A stretch of 64,000 nt of DNA from Apiospora phragmitis (lineage: Eukaryota > Ascomycota > Sordariomycetes > Amphisphaeriales > Apiosporaceae): contig JAQQWL010000011.1 in NCBI GenBank assembly GCA_038363925.1, positions 7,688,001 through 7,752,000 on the forward strand. Direction: 5' to 3'. The notes beneath the pieces were generated by a model, which did no database searches, was not told the origin of the DNA, and saw nothing but the letters and a program-made list of their open reading frames with translations. Below are positions 23,507 to 35,151 of the stretch, piece after piece (the stretch's first letter is position 1; each line of letters opens with the position of its first letter). The position numbers and the translations under genes are program-made.

Positions 23507-26500
23507 GCTAGCGAGTGCCTGCAACAAACGAGATGGAAATCGTATGAATTGCTACAGGAACGGATATACCGGGGTGTTGGGATGGGGTTCCCTTGCGTGC
23601 TTGGAATCTTGGTGTAGAGTTCAGGACTGAATTCCGGTTTGCTGGATTGTAAAGGTGAATTAGATACGTGTAGACACCATACCGTTGCCAGGTATGAGTT
23701 AAAGCTGGGGTTCCTGAAAAAGAAAAAGAGAACAGAAGAGAACGAAGACAAGGCGTGCTTGAAGGAGAGTGGGTGATGAAGACCAATGTGTGGGATGAAG
23801 ATGTGTTGGGGACTTCGCGGAGGTGCTGCCGTCTGCTGTATGTATGGCCGAATGTAATGTAATGGATTGGATTCTCTGGCTGGGCGGGAGTTTGGAACAG
23901 TACGTGACTGACGCACTTGGCTTTCGGGCAGCGACGATGGGTTTTACGTTGAAGCAGGAAGGAGAGACAGCATACGCGCACTTCACCATGCGTCCAACCT
24001 GGTGCAAGAGTCAAAGACATTTTGATATATTGGCCTCCCGGAGTCGCCTGCCCTTCCCAGTACATCTTAGTAAGTAGAAGTGGCAGTGCGCAAAGAATGG
24101 ATGACTCCTAGGCCTGGTGGAAGCTGCAGGCAAACATCCATAGGTTATGTAACTTAGAGTGTATAAGTCGATTGCACGAGTACAACCCTTGAGGAGGAGG
24201 CAAGGTAAGGCAGGGGCAAAAATTAGGGCGAGGCGAGGCGAGGTAAGGCAAGCACGGGGGAGGTACGAGGGCAGGTACTGCCGAATGTTAGGTAGAAATC
24301 TGAGCCTATGCCCTGCTGCACGGCCTGGACTCTCTTTCCATTGGATCAAGTACGGGGCAAATCGAGCAAAATCCTGGATTTTGTGAACCAAACCAGTCCA
24401 ATACAGCGCAGTGGCAGAAGGTGTTTTGATAGGATGGAAGGGGCGCAGGGGAGGAGTACCAGACCTCCTTTATGAAGCGGATTCATTGAATCAAGTTTGC
24501 ACAGGACGGGTCTAACACAGTATAGAGAGAGAGAGGCGTACTTACAATTGATCTTACTTAGAAAGGCTACCAGACTTACACAGATAGTCCAAGAAACTCC
24601 TGCCTAGGTTGGATTCTGAATAATTACCTATAGAACGAATTGGAATTAGTACATATCGGCCAGAGATCTCCACAGCTTCAGCTTCAGCTAATTATCTTGG
24701 GTATGATTTGGACATGGAAGATAAGCTGATTGATTTAGTTTCAGAGGGGAATTTCTTTAGCATCTCTTAGCCAGGTGTTGGCTGCTTCTGATATTCCCTA
24801 GTTGGGTAACTGGAGACTCCAGGCAGCCAGTGGCAATGCATCGGCTCATACGTACATGTAGGTAATAGAACAGGCGAATAACAGTCCCCCATTGACAGCC
24901 TCGTTTGGTTCAAGTATCAAAAAGAGGTAAGCAAGCAAGTATGACAGCCAGCTGACTCTTCAGCCTCGATGTATCGTAAGTAAGACGATGCAGATGACGA
25001 CGATGCTGAGCAAGTGCACGCTCGGTGAGGGCGCACTTGTGGTTCTGTGGGAGGCCACCTCGGGGTTTTGATGTGTTGTCGTCAGCTTACAGGATCTTGT
25101 AGAAGATCAGGATGGCGACGCAAGGACCTCTACCTTCACAGGAAACAAACAGCGTAACCTTGGTGAACATCGCTTTCAAGCTTCATCTTCCAGAGTCGGA
25201 CAGGCAGGCAGGCAGGCAGACAGGCTTCCGGAGAACCTCTAAAGTAAGAACATGGACCGGCTAGTCTGTCCTGTTTCGCTTACACAAGCGCGACAAAGGG
25301 TTCGTTTGCTGAGGTCCCTTGACAGATCCGGCATCGCACTAGAGCTGTCGTGTACTGACTGGCCAGGCTCACTCCAGCCAACATTTGGATTCTCCGAAGC
25401 GTCTGGAGATGGGGTTGCGTCCATACTACCCGCCCAGGATCACGACAAGGGCCACATTCCACCGTCTCACCGATCCCGTGTCTCGAGCTTTCACCATTTT
25501 CCTGGGGTGGCTCTCGGGAGAACGGCCAGGCCAATGATGGGCACCCATATCCCGGTCGTCACGATATGTAATGCCGTGGCTTCTGCATTGGTCTGCTAGC
25601 CCTGCACTCGTTTGGTCTCATTCATTGCCTATTCCGTACACGCCAAGGCGTGCTAACCGAAAGGCATTCAATATCAGCCATCCGGTCCCCAGATCTTTCG
25701 TTTTTCGACAGGCCCGATTCCCGTGGGTTCCTATTCGCCAGCTGCCGGCGTATACTTTGGCAATGTCTCGGGTTTGTGTGGGATTCTGCTCGTAATGCAG
25801 CCGCCTCGCAGCGCAGGCACATTTGCGGGCGGCCTGGCGAGTGATGGCACGCACATTGATCTTTCAACGGAACCGATGGGAAGAGACATTGGTACGGCAA
25901 GCGGTATGTGTTGTCAGTGACTCAATGGTGCCTGGCGCATTGGACCGTCACATGGATGGCTGTCTGAAGTGGCGGATATTGATTGTCAGGTCTAATAGAC
26001 GCACGCAAGGATAGGGTGGTGAATCCCCATCCCGGCCAATCAGTGGTCCACACCGGCTACACTAGATGCGTCCAAGCAGTCAGCTTCTTCCGAAACCGCC
26101 TCACCGTTATATTGTCAGCGCCATCAACAAGCCATGGCTTGCCGTTCAAATTTGCCAAATTGTGCAGTGTGGTGTCGTGAGGGTGTCGTGCCGGGCACGT
26201 ATCAGGCGAGATGTTTCTTGCTGCTGCCAAGTGGTATCACTGACTACCCTGATCACCAGACCTTTGCCGCAGACGTGCAGATAAGTTCGGTTCGTTTCGT
26301 ACACACAGACACAGTTGACATGGGGTCGGATTGCTGCTGACCACTTTCAAGGCGACCCTATCAAACACGTGGCGGTGAGACATGGCGACAACTTCATTTA
26401 GACTCCTCCGATTTGTACGACCACGATGCAGAGTTGTGCCCGTTACATGGTGTTTCAAGAAGAGACTTGGGGACAAAGAAGCGCTCCAGACATGTTAGCC

Positions 26501-27544
26501 GATGTGTTATAGGGATGGATGGATGTCGTGGACGCTGTTGGTTCGACTGCTGTTTGCCGTATTATTTCTTAGGCAGTGTTTAGGTTGTCTTGGTTGTGTA
26601 TATTGGATACCAGGTTACCGATTCAGAAACCGATTGACAAGGATGGAAGAAAGTGGCGGGGCTTGCATCTATGAGAATGGAACCGCTCACCGTCTTCCCG
26701 CTTGTGGGGCCGTAGGTTCCAGAATCTCCGCCTCTCCTGCGCGAAAAATCAGGGGGGACGAGGAAATCCAGACTACCGGTAATCCGAGAGTACTTAAGGG
26801 AATACACACCAGTATCTATTTTGAGCATGGCATTCTGGTGCATACCTACAACTTGTATAAAGATGGCATAGCGGTCACGTCGGTGTGTGGCTCAGTTAAT
26901 GTAGACACTCGTAGTACCTCCTCGCTTACTGCATAGACGAAGCGGACGTCGCTCCGAAACCGCGCGCGATTGCATGTTGTGTTGGGGGAAACTTGCATGG
27001 CCGTATCTCAAACTCAAACCAGCAGGATCAGGCTTCATGCGAATGGGCAGATCAGATCTCCCCGATGCTTCTCTCGGAGACATCGCAAAGCTGTGCTCCC
27101 GCAGTGTCTTATATTGAGAGATCTCACTTGTGACACGATTGATCACGACGCAAGGCCGCCCAATCCATACCCCAGCATTCAAAGTGCCATCATGCATACG
27201 TTATTGCCATATATTCCCACGGGCGGTATAACAACCTGCTCCCCCCCGTATGACCGGCTAGGCGCAGGGTTGCATTTGTAGCAGATTGATAGCTACCTCT
27301 CTTCTGAGAAAGAGTCGTTCTCATCTCAGGGCAAATGCTCACAGGATTAGCGAGCATATGTCACGGCCAAAGAGACTGCCACGCAGAGTGAGATCGCTGG
27401 ATTGGTTCGTAGCATTGCCGCATAGCCAAGTAAAACGTACAATATTAACCCCGCCTAATGCTGAGCTGGCCACTTCTCGGCCGCACATTTATTAGTACCG
27501 CTAATAGGCCATGTTGTTTGGGCATCGTCGAGGCAATTGGGGGC
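23507..27544. other. Gene-poor 4-kb region
   Basis: The first about 500 bp should be the 5' leader and promoter of the transporter gene. A CAG acceptor lies just before its ATG, so an untranslated first exon is possible. The rest has only short overlapping open frames on both strands. I recognise no gene, transposase or reverse transcriptase. Simple repeats occur: GGCGA-type units near 24226-24250 and AGGC units at 25201-25220. Confidence 0.45.
25201..25220. repeat. (AGGC)n tetranucleotide repeat
   Basis: Five consecutive CAGG/AGGC units in intergenic DNA. Confidence 0.85.
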
Positions 27545-29104
27545 TTAATCGGCCCTCTCTCTTCTGGCCACACTCCTAATCCTTCGATGGGGTCGGTTAA
27601 TGGCTCTTCTATACTTCGTGTATAGAAAGAAGGCGTCTTTCAAGACGACAAAGAGGCAACCGCCGACTAAGCTTCTTCCCCATCTCTCCTGCAATAGGCC
27701 TGTAATAGGACCCTTGGAGGGTCTTGTGACCCATGGTTTCGGTAGTGACATTCGTAGCAGATTCCCTACGCTATATGATACGGTGGGCCAGAGCAGCGCA
27801 CCAGCAAAGAAGTTAAACACAGAACTCAGTGAGCTGCTGGGATTAGCTCGCAGATCGGCTTGTGCCGGGCCATTCTGCGGCTCGCCAGCCCCTTCTTCTT
27901 CTTCTTCGCCGATGGCTAGATCGATTAAATCTGCCTCTTCTTCAGGGGCCACATGTGCATTGTCCACTTGCGGAGCTGGAACCTGCTCAGCAGTCTCTCC
28001 TTGCAAACTCCGACTCCTTGCTAGGGCAGCCTCTACTCTCCGGTCGACCATCTTGGCACAGGACCAGTAGGCTTGAAGGTAGAAAGCCTTGAGTGTGGGG
28101 AAAATAGCCATGACCTTCCGCGGTCCGGGCGGCCATAAAAGCAGGTCAGACTGATGCTCCACAAAGAACATGGCATACTGAAAGCAATGTCAGTGGTCTG
28201 AGCTTGAACGTGGCATAGTTTGGGATCTTACAATGACAGAGGTAGGCACAGTGACGAAGTTGCCCAGGTATAGCCTATTGAGGACCAGTGCAGGTGCTAC
28301 CATTGTGAGACTGATACAGTGCATAATGTTTAGGTTGCCCTTAATAACCTTGGTGGCATCCTCTTCTTGCGGGATTAGAGCAGGCAACGCGGCCTTCACC
28401 TTGCCCATTGCGCTAGACCACCAGTTCTTATCCTTTGTATGACTCCTAAATGCGAAGCGAAGTGCCTGGTATCTCAGTATCAGCAGAGTACGTGGGCGCG
28501 CTAGCATAGGTTACTTGACGCCCAGAATCTCCTATGCGACGTTTCGGAACATTATACTTACTACCTCTGGGCCTGCGAAAATCTCCAAAGTATGCATGCC
28601 ATAGTGAAAACTGCTTAAGAGTGCCGCTCCACCAAGGAAGGTAAGCAGCACGAACGGTGACATGTTGGAGAGGTAGCGCATGATGTCGTCGCTGAACTGC
28701 ACTGCAGGGTCCCATTGGTCCAGCACCTGGATTGGTGACTGGCAGACGGGGCATTTGATATCCTTTCCTTGTGCCTCCAGATCGGCGACCCATGCAAGCA
28801 TACACTGCTGATGTCCTTCCAGTGAGCATGTGCAGGGCGTCACCCAATCGGCGGGTAGATTTTGGGGGGGCTCATCGTCGAGGCATATGAAGCACCTGTG
28901 TACGTCATTTGGTTCACCTTGCGCTGGAGATGGCGTCGCGGATGGTTCAACATTCGAGGTCTCGCGGTTATCTGGGATCTGAGGCGCGGGTGCTGCCTCT
29001 TCAGATGCTATGTCGTCGTTTTGGATTTGGGACGTGGAAGCAAAATTGTCGAATGTTGTCGCGTCGCCCGGGGCGTGGGAGATCGGGGATGGCGGGGAGG
29101 CCAT
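27545..29104 (-). CDS. RING-CH (MARCH-type) membrane E3 ubiquitin ligase
   Basis: Three exons (29104-28562, 28465-28232, 28177-27545) encode 469 residues. GTAAGT and GTAAGA donors and CCAG/TTCAG acceptors keep frame. A C4HC3 RING-CH finger is complete: C71, C74, C91, C93, H98, C101, C118 and C121, the order typical of MARCH/Doa10-like E3s. C-terminal to it are several hydrophobic segments (SPFVLLTFLGGAALLSSFHYG, SVFNFFAGALLWPTVSYSVG, SLVGGCLFVVLKDAFFLYT), so the protein is a polytopic membrane ligase with an acidic linker (IGEEEEEGAG). Architecture recalls MARCH5-like proteins of mitochondria or ER. Location and substrates are inferred, not shown. Confidence 0.85.
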
Positions 29105-29681
29105 GATGTCGCAAATCGAAACCGTCAAGACCGGGCCATACCGCAGACTGGTTGGGATTAGGATGCGAAGCGATCGCTGACTGCGGTTGTTCAGAGCCAA
29201 ATGAGAATCGCGAGCGAGGCCGAATGGGCTTCTATTACTTAAGCGAAATGTATGCAATCTAGAAGTTCACTGCTCACGCGCCCGGCTGGCTGGAAATCAA
29301 AATCCAAGGTGATATCATTCCCAAGCTGCTGGGTCCGCTCTTTACTTTAGGTACCGTTCGTAGTTGATCAACTGTTGGATGTCGCTGCACTTTGTGGCTA
29401 CAAACAACCTTGGAAGGCTGGTACCAACTGAAGTGACCACCAAGCGTCTGAGTAATAGCAGTAACAAATGAGCCGAGAAACAAAAGTTGCCTGCACACTT
29501 TCTTACACATGCCGACCAGCACTATTCAATACAGGTACCTGACTCATCTCGGCTGTTTTGACAATACCTAACTTTTAGGTAGCTCCCTTTGCTAGTGGAA
29601 GGCCCCGCAGAATTGACTCCTCGCTTCCCGCACCTTTACCCGGTCCGGCATGACAACTTTATTAGTCCGTTGCTATCGTCT
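29105..29681. other. Intergenic region
   Basis: Promoter of the RING-CH gene and 3' UTR of the Pth11-like gene. Nothing else is seen. Confidence 0.5.
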
Positions 29682-30938
29682 TCAGCAAGAGTTCTGCTCC
29701 TGCATTTCGAAACACCCATCTGCCGGATATGCAGTACGACTGCGACCACCAACTGCATGTTGGACACCACGATCCCCATTACCCGCTGCTGGCCCAGGCT
29801 CGACAATGTTGTTATAATTTCCATACGTTTTACCCCTTCTTGAGAGGCCGACGGCCGTTCCGACAAAGGGTTTGAGCGCGGGGCAGCTGGCAGCTATGAT
29901 GCCAACGTTGAGTTGGAGGCTGTGTGTGCCAGCCGATGAGTAAGTATTACAGTGTTGGGAGTGGGGATGACCAGGAGACATACAAGCCCCAGAATTGGAT
30001 GGACTGGTTAAAGGTCTTGTCCTTGTCGGCGCCGAAACCGATCTGATAGTATGCTTTGACAACGCCCAGGGCCACAGCACTATCAAGAGGTACCCGTTAG
30101 CACGCTCAAATGGGGAAATTTCGATTCAATCAACATACAAATACCCGAGACTGAGGATCAAGATGAGATAGATACGTGTTCTGAGCCTGAGCTGAAGCTT
30201 TACGATGATAGGTATAGGCAAGCTCGCAAAACAGATATCGGTAAAGATGTTAAACCCTGGCGGTCGTTGTCAGTCTACCCAGCACAGGTGCCTTGGCTCA
30301 TTGACGTACCTGCGTTCGCCATCCCGAACTTGATGAACATGAGCATGCCATAGCACTTGGGCTTGGGAACCATCATCTTGTTCCAGAAACCGTCGACCGG
30401 TTGACATTGCAGCAAGATGGTCAACCAGGCAACACAGTGTAAAACGCCACGAAGCCTATCAGCCCCCACAACGACCGCGAATACCATTTGCTGGTACTCA
30501 GTCGAAGAAGGGAGAAGGCGATGGAGATCTTGAGCAGCCCAAGGACAGTCATAGCCGAGAACAGTGACTGGAAGAAATTAAGCTCGTTGAAGATCTGGGT
30601 GTCCTCTGCGCTCATGGTTTGATAATGTCGACCAAGTCCGTGGTATCCTTGGAGGATAAAGCACAGCAGTCCTACGAATGCACACGTCTTCGAATGGTCA
30701 GCCTGGTTGCCCCTGAAATAACAAATGATCATCAGCATACAATGCATGCAGCCATGGTGTAGTCGTCCTTCCCAGCTGCCTTGAGTATACCGATCCTGGC
30801 GTAAATCCGCATAACCACCACCGCGAAAGCGATAGCATGGACTGCGCCTGTCACGGAGAGAATAGGACCTAAGTTACTCTCTGCAGGGTACTCCGGGTCG
30901 TACTTTCCCGTGGTAGTTGAGGTTTTAGTAGACGACAT
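29682..30938 (-). CDS. Pth11-like rhodopsin-domain integral membrane protein (frame broken)
   Basis: Fungal rhodopsin-type seven-helix domain of the Pth11/SAT4-like receptor family. These plasma-membrane proteins are linked to surface and nutrient sensing; ligand unknown. Readable exons: 30938-about 30741 (MSSTKTSTTTGKYDPEYPAE and helix 1), about 30671-30310, 30256-30139, 30079-29984 and 29919-29682. Diagnostic segments: AGKDDYTM, GYHGLGRHYQTM, NFFQSLFSAMTVLGLLKISI, CVAWLTILLQCQPVDGFW, ANAGFNIFTDICFASLPIPI, QFWG and a C-terminal IIAASCPALKPFV. The frame breaks near 30429-30445, where one base appears missing between FVAFYTV and CVAWLTI. The exon 1/2 junction is one base out of phase, so intron 1 is uncertain. 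About 338 residues if repaired. A sequencing indel is the simplest reading. Confidence 0.75.
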
Positions 30939-31827
30939 CTCGGTGTGCTATGGACAGCAGTGTAGCTAGGTAAACAGTAACGAAGAGACTCGACCGAACT
31001 TGAATATGGTTTCCTGATGCCAGAGGATGGCAGTACAGCACTTCATAAGTAAGAGAGCCAGGTCTCTTGCCAACATCCGTCTTATTCTGAACCATCTGAA
31101 GGTGCCATATGTACTTATGTCACAATATTATGCCTAAGCGTAATTGCTGCTCATCATGCCCAGTGCCTGTTAATACACCTGGACATTCATCGCTCATCGA
31201 ATCGGCACTTTTTGCCCCTGCTTGTTTGCATGTTTGCTTGAAATATGCAATCAAGACACTAGAGCCAGCCAACAGGTCAAAGTGTAGTTCTTGTTGGCTA
31301 GTCCAATTCACTCCCTTGCTTTAGCTCCTGCCATTCCCGAAGCACACAGCATTGGCCTCGATTTATTCCAAGGTATTCCTAGGCATCGGTTGGCGGATCT
31401 CAGAGCATTATCACGGTAGGGAACATCTCGAACGTGGTGTATAGAATGTTCTTTTTTAAGAGCCCTTGTATAAAGGGACTATGCCAAGGAGAAGACTGTA
31501 TAGAAGCTACATGGATCTCAAATGGCACCAATCAAAAGGAACTGCGGTCAACTTTCGGTCTCAGATCTCGGTTGGGTCCGGAATGCTACTCCGGATCTCA
31601 ACCCTAGCCCATGTCCATTGGTGCGGATCCGGGATTGGGTGCTAGAACAGAGAACCTACTTACCTACCTAACCTAGGATCTTGCTGACTTGCTTACACGA
31701 ACTAATTTATATCATGCATACTGCCCCCTCATTATACTTGTTGTTGTCTATTTAAACTGGATTCGCGACCTAGATTCATTCCTCCGGCGTCCGCAAATGG
31801 TCTCGCTGCCCACTTCATGATCCTGTC
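30939..31827. other. Divergent promoter region
   Basis: Lies between the Pth11-like gene (-) and tyrosinase (+), so both promoters should be here. A TATTTAAA-like sequence lies about 80 bp before the tyrosinase start. No gene is recognised. Confidence 0.45.
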
Positions 31828-33121
31828 ATGCAACTCAAGATGTACATTCGGACTGCATTCATATTGGCCTCGAGCGCCTTGCGAGCCGTTTCGGCGTCCC
31901 CTGTCTACCAACAAGACGTCTTGAAGGACCTACAGGATCAAGCCACTGCAACATTGAGTAAGGCAGCTACCACCGAAGGGGGACCTTCAGCATGCAACGT
32001 CTTCAGCGCGCATGTCCGTAAGGACTGGTCAGTTTGCGCCCCCACAATCTCCCCATATGCTCGTTAACTGCGGACTGACGTTCATACCCAGGGATACCAT
32101 GGCAGCAGTGGAGAGAATATCGTATACCAAGGCCGTGAATTGCCTCATGAGCAAGCCCTCCAAGTTAGATCCAACCGTGGTGCCTGGTGCCAAGAGCCGA
32201 TACGACGACTTTGTTGCTCAACACATCAACCAGACCTTGTCGATTCACGGCACCGGCAACTTCTTGAGTTGGCATCGGTACTTCCTCTGGTCGTATGAGA
32301 CGGCGCTGAGAGAAGAGTGCCAGTACCAAGGCTACCAGCCAGTAAGTCGCAACTCCCAACTGCTTTCAAGCGGGTATGCTCTGACACGGTATCCGTCCGC
32401 TTGTAGTACTGGAACTGGTTTTCTTACCAGAGTAACCCCACCGAGTCGCCTGTATTCGATGGCAGTGATACCAGCATGAGCGGCGACGGCGCTTTCGTGG
32501 CACACAACGGCAGTGTAGGCGGTGCCGGAGCTATCTCTCTACCTTCGGGTAATGGAGGCGGGTGCATCACCAGCGGGCCGTTCAAGGACATGAAAGTCAA
32601 CCTCGGGCCTGTTTCTCCCACCATGGCCGGCGAAACCAAGGTGCCTGACAGGTTTGCATGGAACCCGAGGTGTCTGAAGCGAGACTTGAGCGCCTATACC
32701 GCGGAGAAGTGGCTCATACCTACTAACCTGCTGAACCTTACCACTGGACCCGCCGCTAGCAGTATCGAGACATTTCAGAACGAGTTGCAGGGACGTTTCC
32801 CACAGGGGTTTCTGGGTTTGCATGCGGGCGGCCACTTCATGATCGGTGGCGATGCAGGCGACCTCTACTCGTCACCAGTCGAACCGGCTTTTTTTTTTAC
32901 ATCACGCCATGCTCGACCGTGTCTGGTGGATGTGGCAGGCCTTGCATTTGCCACAGGCTTTCACCGTAGCTGGGACCATCACCCTCTTCAACAACCCGCC
33001 TAGCCGGAACACGACACTGGAAGATCCCATCTATATGGGCCAGTCAAACGCCCCTGAACGACCTATCTCTCAGCTGCTCAACACCCTTGGAGGGGAGCCT
33101 CTTTGCTATACATATCTCTAA
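31828..33121 (+). CDS. Secreted tyrosinase, type-3 copper (frame broken at a T10 run)
   Basis: Binuclear copper monophenol/o-diphenol oxidase used in melanin and phenol chemistry. Three exons: 31828-32027, 32092-32341, 32407-33121. A signal peptide (YIRTAFILASSALRAVSA) suggests secretion. The CuA site shows SIHGTGNFLSWHRYFLWSYE. The CuB site shows LHAGGHFMIGGDAGDLYSSP and then a conserved FFLHHAMLDRVWW, but the latter is one frame away. The break is the T run at 32889-32898, where ten T are present and nine would keep frame. As written, translation leaves the family at the third CuB histidine and ends early, so the enzyme would be inactive. Repaired length is about 387 residues, normal for short fungal tyrosinases. 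Either homopolymer error or a real inactivating slip. Confidence 0.85.
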
Positions 33122-33600
33122 AGGATATTGTGCGAATCATGCCTTTACTAACCTATATTCTCCTGGCCGCAACAAGGTTTCCGATGTGAATTCGGTTAAA
33201 TGCTCCAAGAAAAGAATTTAATGATGGAACCCTGACCGAGACCAACCCCCTTAAATTCGAACATCCTTCCTACGCTTCCCTCTAGAGGCGCATTCCGCTC
33301 AAGGTACCTATCTGTTAATGCAGTCGGATAGTGACTACAACACAAGAATGAATACAACATAATATTGAATACAGCAATGGCCTGAATGATCCACATCCTT
33401 TGCTGGAAGCCTATAAATACGACGCCGAGTCTCAGACCTCTTTAACCAACTCTCACACCCATTCCCATCCTCGACATTCAGGCACACCTCATCAATCACA
33501 GCATTTTCTCCTTGCTCCTCGGTGTCTACTTCCTGGCTCATTCCACCAACACAAAGATTCTGTCTTAAGTATCCTGCTACACGTTCGTGACACATCCACC
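33122..33600. other. Intergenic region with core promoter
   Basis: Three-prime UTR of tyrosinase and the promoter and CT-rich leader of the next gene, with a TATA-like element at 33412. Confidence 0.5.
33412..33419 (+). promoter_or_regulatory. Candidate TATA box
   Basis: TATAAATA, 182 bp upstream of the start codon of the small secreted protein and followed by a pyrimidine-rich leader. Position and sequence fit a core promoter; no experimental support. Confidence 0.45.
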
Positions 33601-34205
33601 ATGCAGATCGCTTTCCATCTAGCTGCCGTCCTCTTCGGCTTCTGCATCGCAGTCACTTCTTCGATGCCCGTCGCTAATGATGTCCTCCCCTCGAGTGCTC
33701 AAGTCACCCCGGACATTCACGTTATATCCAACGGCACCGAAGACGGCGGTATTGTGGACGGCATGTGGGATTGCTATGGAGTAAATCTTTTTCCCTGCCA
33801 CGCGTTTCTCTCCCAACAACCTGGGGCCACGAAAACAAATGTATACAGGCTGACTGGCGTGACTGCCTGCAGACGCTGGAGGCAAACTCTTCCGATTGCT
33901 CGACGCTGGCCACCCAAGTCTTCCTGAACACCGCCGAGGTCCACGCCAAGAACAACAGCTGCGTCGGCTTCACCAACGGTACTTGCATTGCCCAGTTGTG
34001 TTCCAACTCGTACACTGATCAGATATTTGATGCGGAATCGTTCGCCTTGCAGATATCCGTTCTGAGCAGCTGCACCAACGGGGGTCAAAATGGCGTCATG
34101 GCCTCTTACAGCGAAGACTCGTTTGCGGGGAACTGCGCTTGGTGGCAGATCTGGCTGCAGTCGAGCTCCAACACGACCGCAGGTGGATGCGAGGGTTCCG
34201 ACTAG
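33601..34205 (+). CDS. Small secreted cysteine-rich protein, unknown family
   Basis: Two exons (33601-33780 and 33849-34205, GTAAAT...TACAG intron) give 178 residues. The N-terminus is a signal peptide (MQIAFHLAAVLFGFCIAVTS). The mature protein has about nine cysteines and several N-glycosylation sites (NGT, NSS, NNS, NTT), with motifs WRDCLQTLEANSSDCSTLA, FTNGTCIAQLCSNSY and GNCAWWQIW. I do not recognise a family. It follows the tyrosinase on the same strand, 480 bp downstream, so co-regulation is possible but unproven. Candidate roles are effector or accessory surface protein. Confidence 0.7.
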
Positions 34206-34890
34206 GAGTGTGCAAATGACACAAGGGGGCTATGGGAGACTCATAGGAACTATGATCAGTTTTGATTGGTACCTGTGTCTCTGCGAACGAGGAGGCAGTG
34301 GTCCTGGGCTCCTCCACGTCTTGGTCTCCAGGACACAAGCTGCCTTCTCGCCATCAGTAATGGGACAAACGACTACTCAGAAGTGGAATATCAATTGAAT
34401 GGTCGTCCATGCAGTCTTTTCGATGACACCTTCTTGAAGTGAAACGACAGATATAGTAGCTTGGATCCTTTGACGGCCAGACCAGCCGGTCTGCTATAGG
34501 AGTATATGATTCATAGTGGCAGACCCTTGTTCTGGACCGCTCTATCGTGTAGTGTATTTGCCATATAAGTTATCTTAACTGTTGATTTATGAAGTCTGGT
34601 GTCTACGATTATTGCATCAGTTCCACACATACACTCACTTGGTCGAAACAAAGAGGCCTTTGATGACAGTGGCAACGCATGCAGTCGGAACATCACAAAA
34701 ACAAAGAGATCCTCTAAAACCCAACTCTTGCACGGGAAGCTAAAGTTTCTAATACTATGACCTAACCAGTAAATGACCTGTCAGTCTCGTGTTGCAACTA
34801 TCAGAATCGTTCCTGCAGCCCGTGGCTCCAGGGTTCGAACGGTCGTCGTTACTCCAAAGCTTGACGCCTGACACTGCCTATAACTTCACT
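34206..34890. other. Intergenic region
   Basis: Three-prime UTR of the secreted-protein gene and upstream sequence of the next open frame. A TTCGAAC near 34833 resembles a tRNA T-loop, but no stems form around it. Confidence 0.45.
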
Positions 34891-35151
34891 ATGGCGACAG
34901 AAATGACCCCCAACGATGGCCTGATACGGAGGGTCCAAGAGCATTCCGCCATGGCCGCCCGAAACCATCTCCGTTCTACCTCATCCTCTTCACACACCGG
35001 CTCCGGGGCCTTGATAGCTACGATATGCGTTCTCGTCCGCGTCTTACTTGGTGCAGCGATAGGATACCTGCTCCTGAGGCGTTTCTTCCAAAATAAGAGA
35101 GAGAAGAATACGCCACCGCGAACATTCGTTGGGGATCAGTCGGGGGCTTGA
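34891..35151 (+). CDS. Possible small single-pass membrane protein, hypothetical
   Basis: An 86-codon frame starting MATEMTPNDGLIRRVQEHSA. It has one clear hydrophobic segment (GALIATICVLVRVLLGAAIGYLL) followed by basic residues (RRFFQNKREK), as in a type-III or tail-proximal membrane protein. The frame opens further upstream (another ATG at 34789), so the start is uncertain. No homologue is recognised. It may be chance, but membrane segment plus positive flank is better than background. Confidence 0.35.
   Translation: MATEMTPNDGLIRRVQEHSAMAARNHLRSTSSSSHTGSGALIATICVLVRVLLGAAIGYLLLRRFFQNKREKNTPPRTFVGDQSGA

Noticed and set aside
34825..34850. TTCGAAC sequence resembling a tRNA T-loop
   Set aside because: Flanking bases do not pair into a T-stem, and no acceptor or anticodon arms are present.
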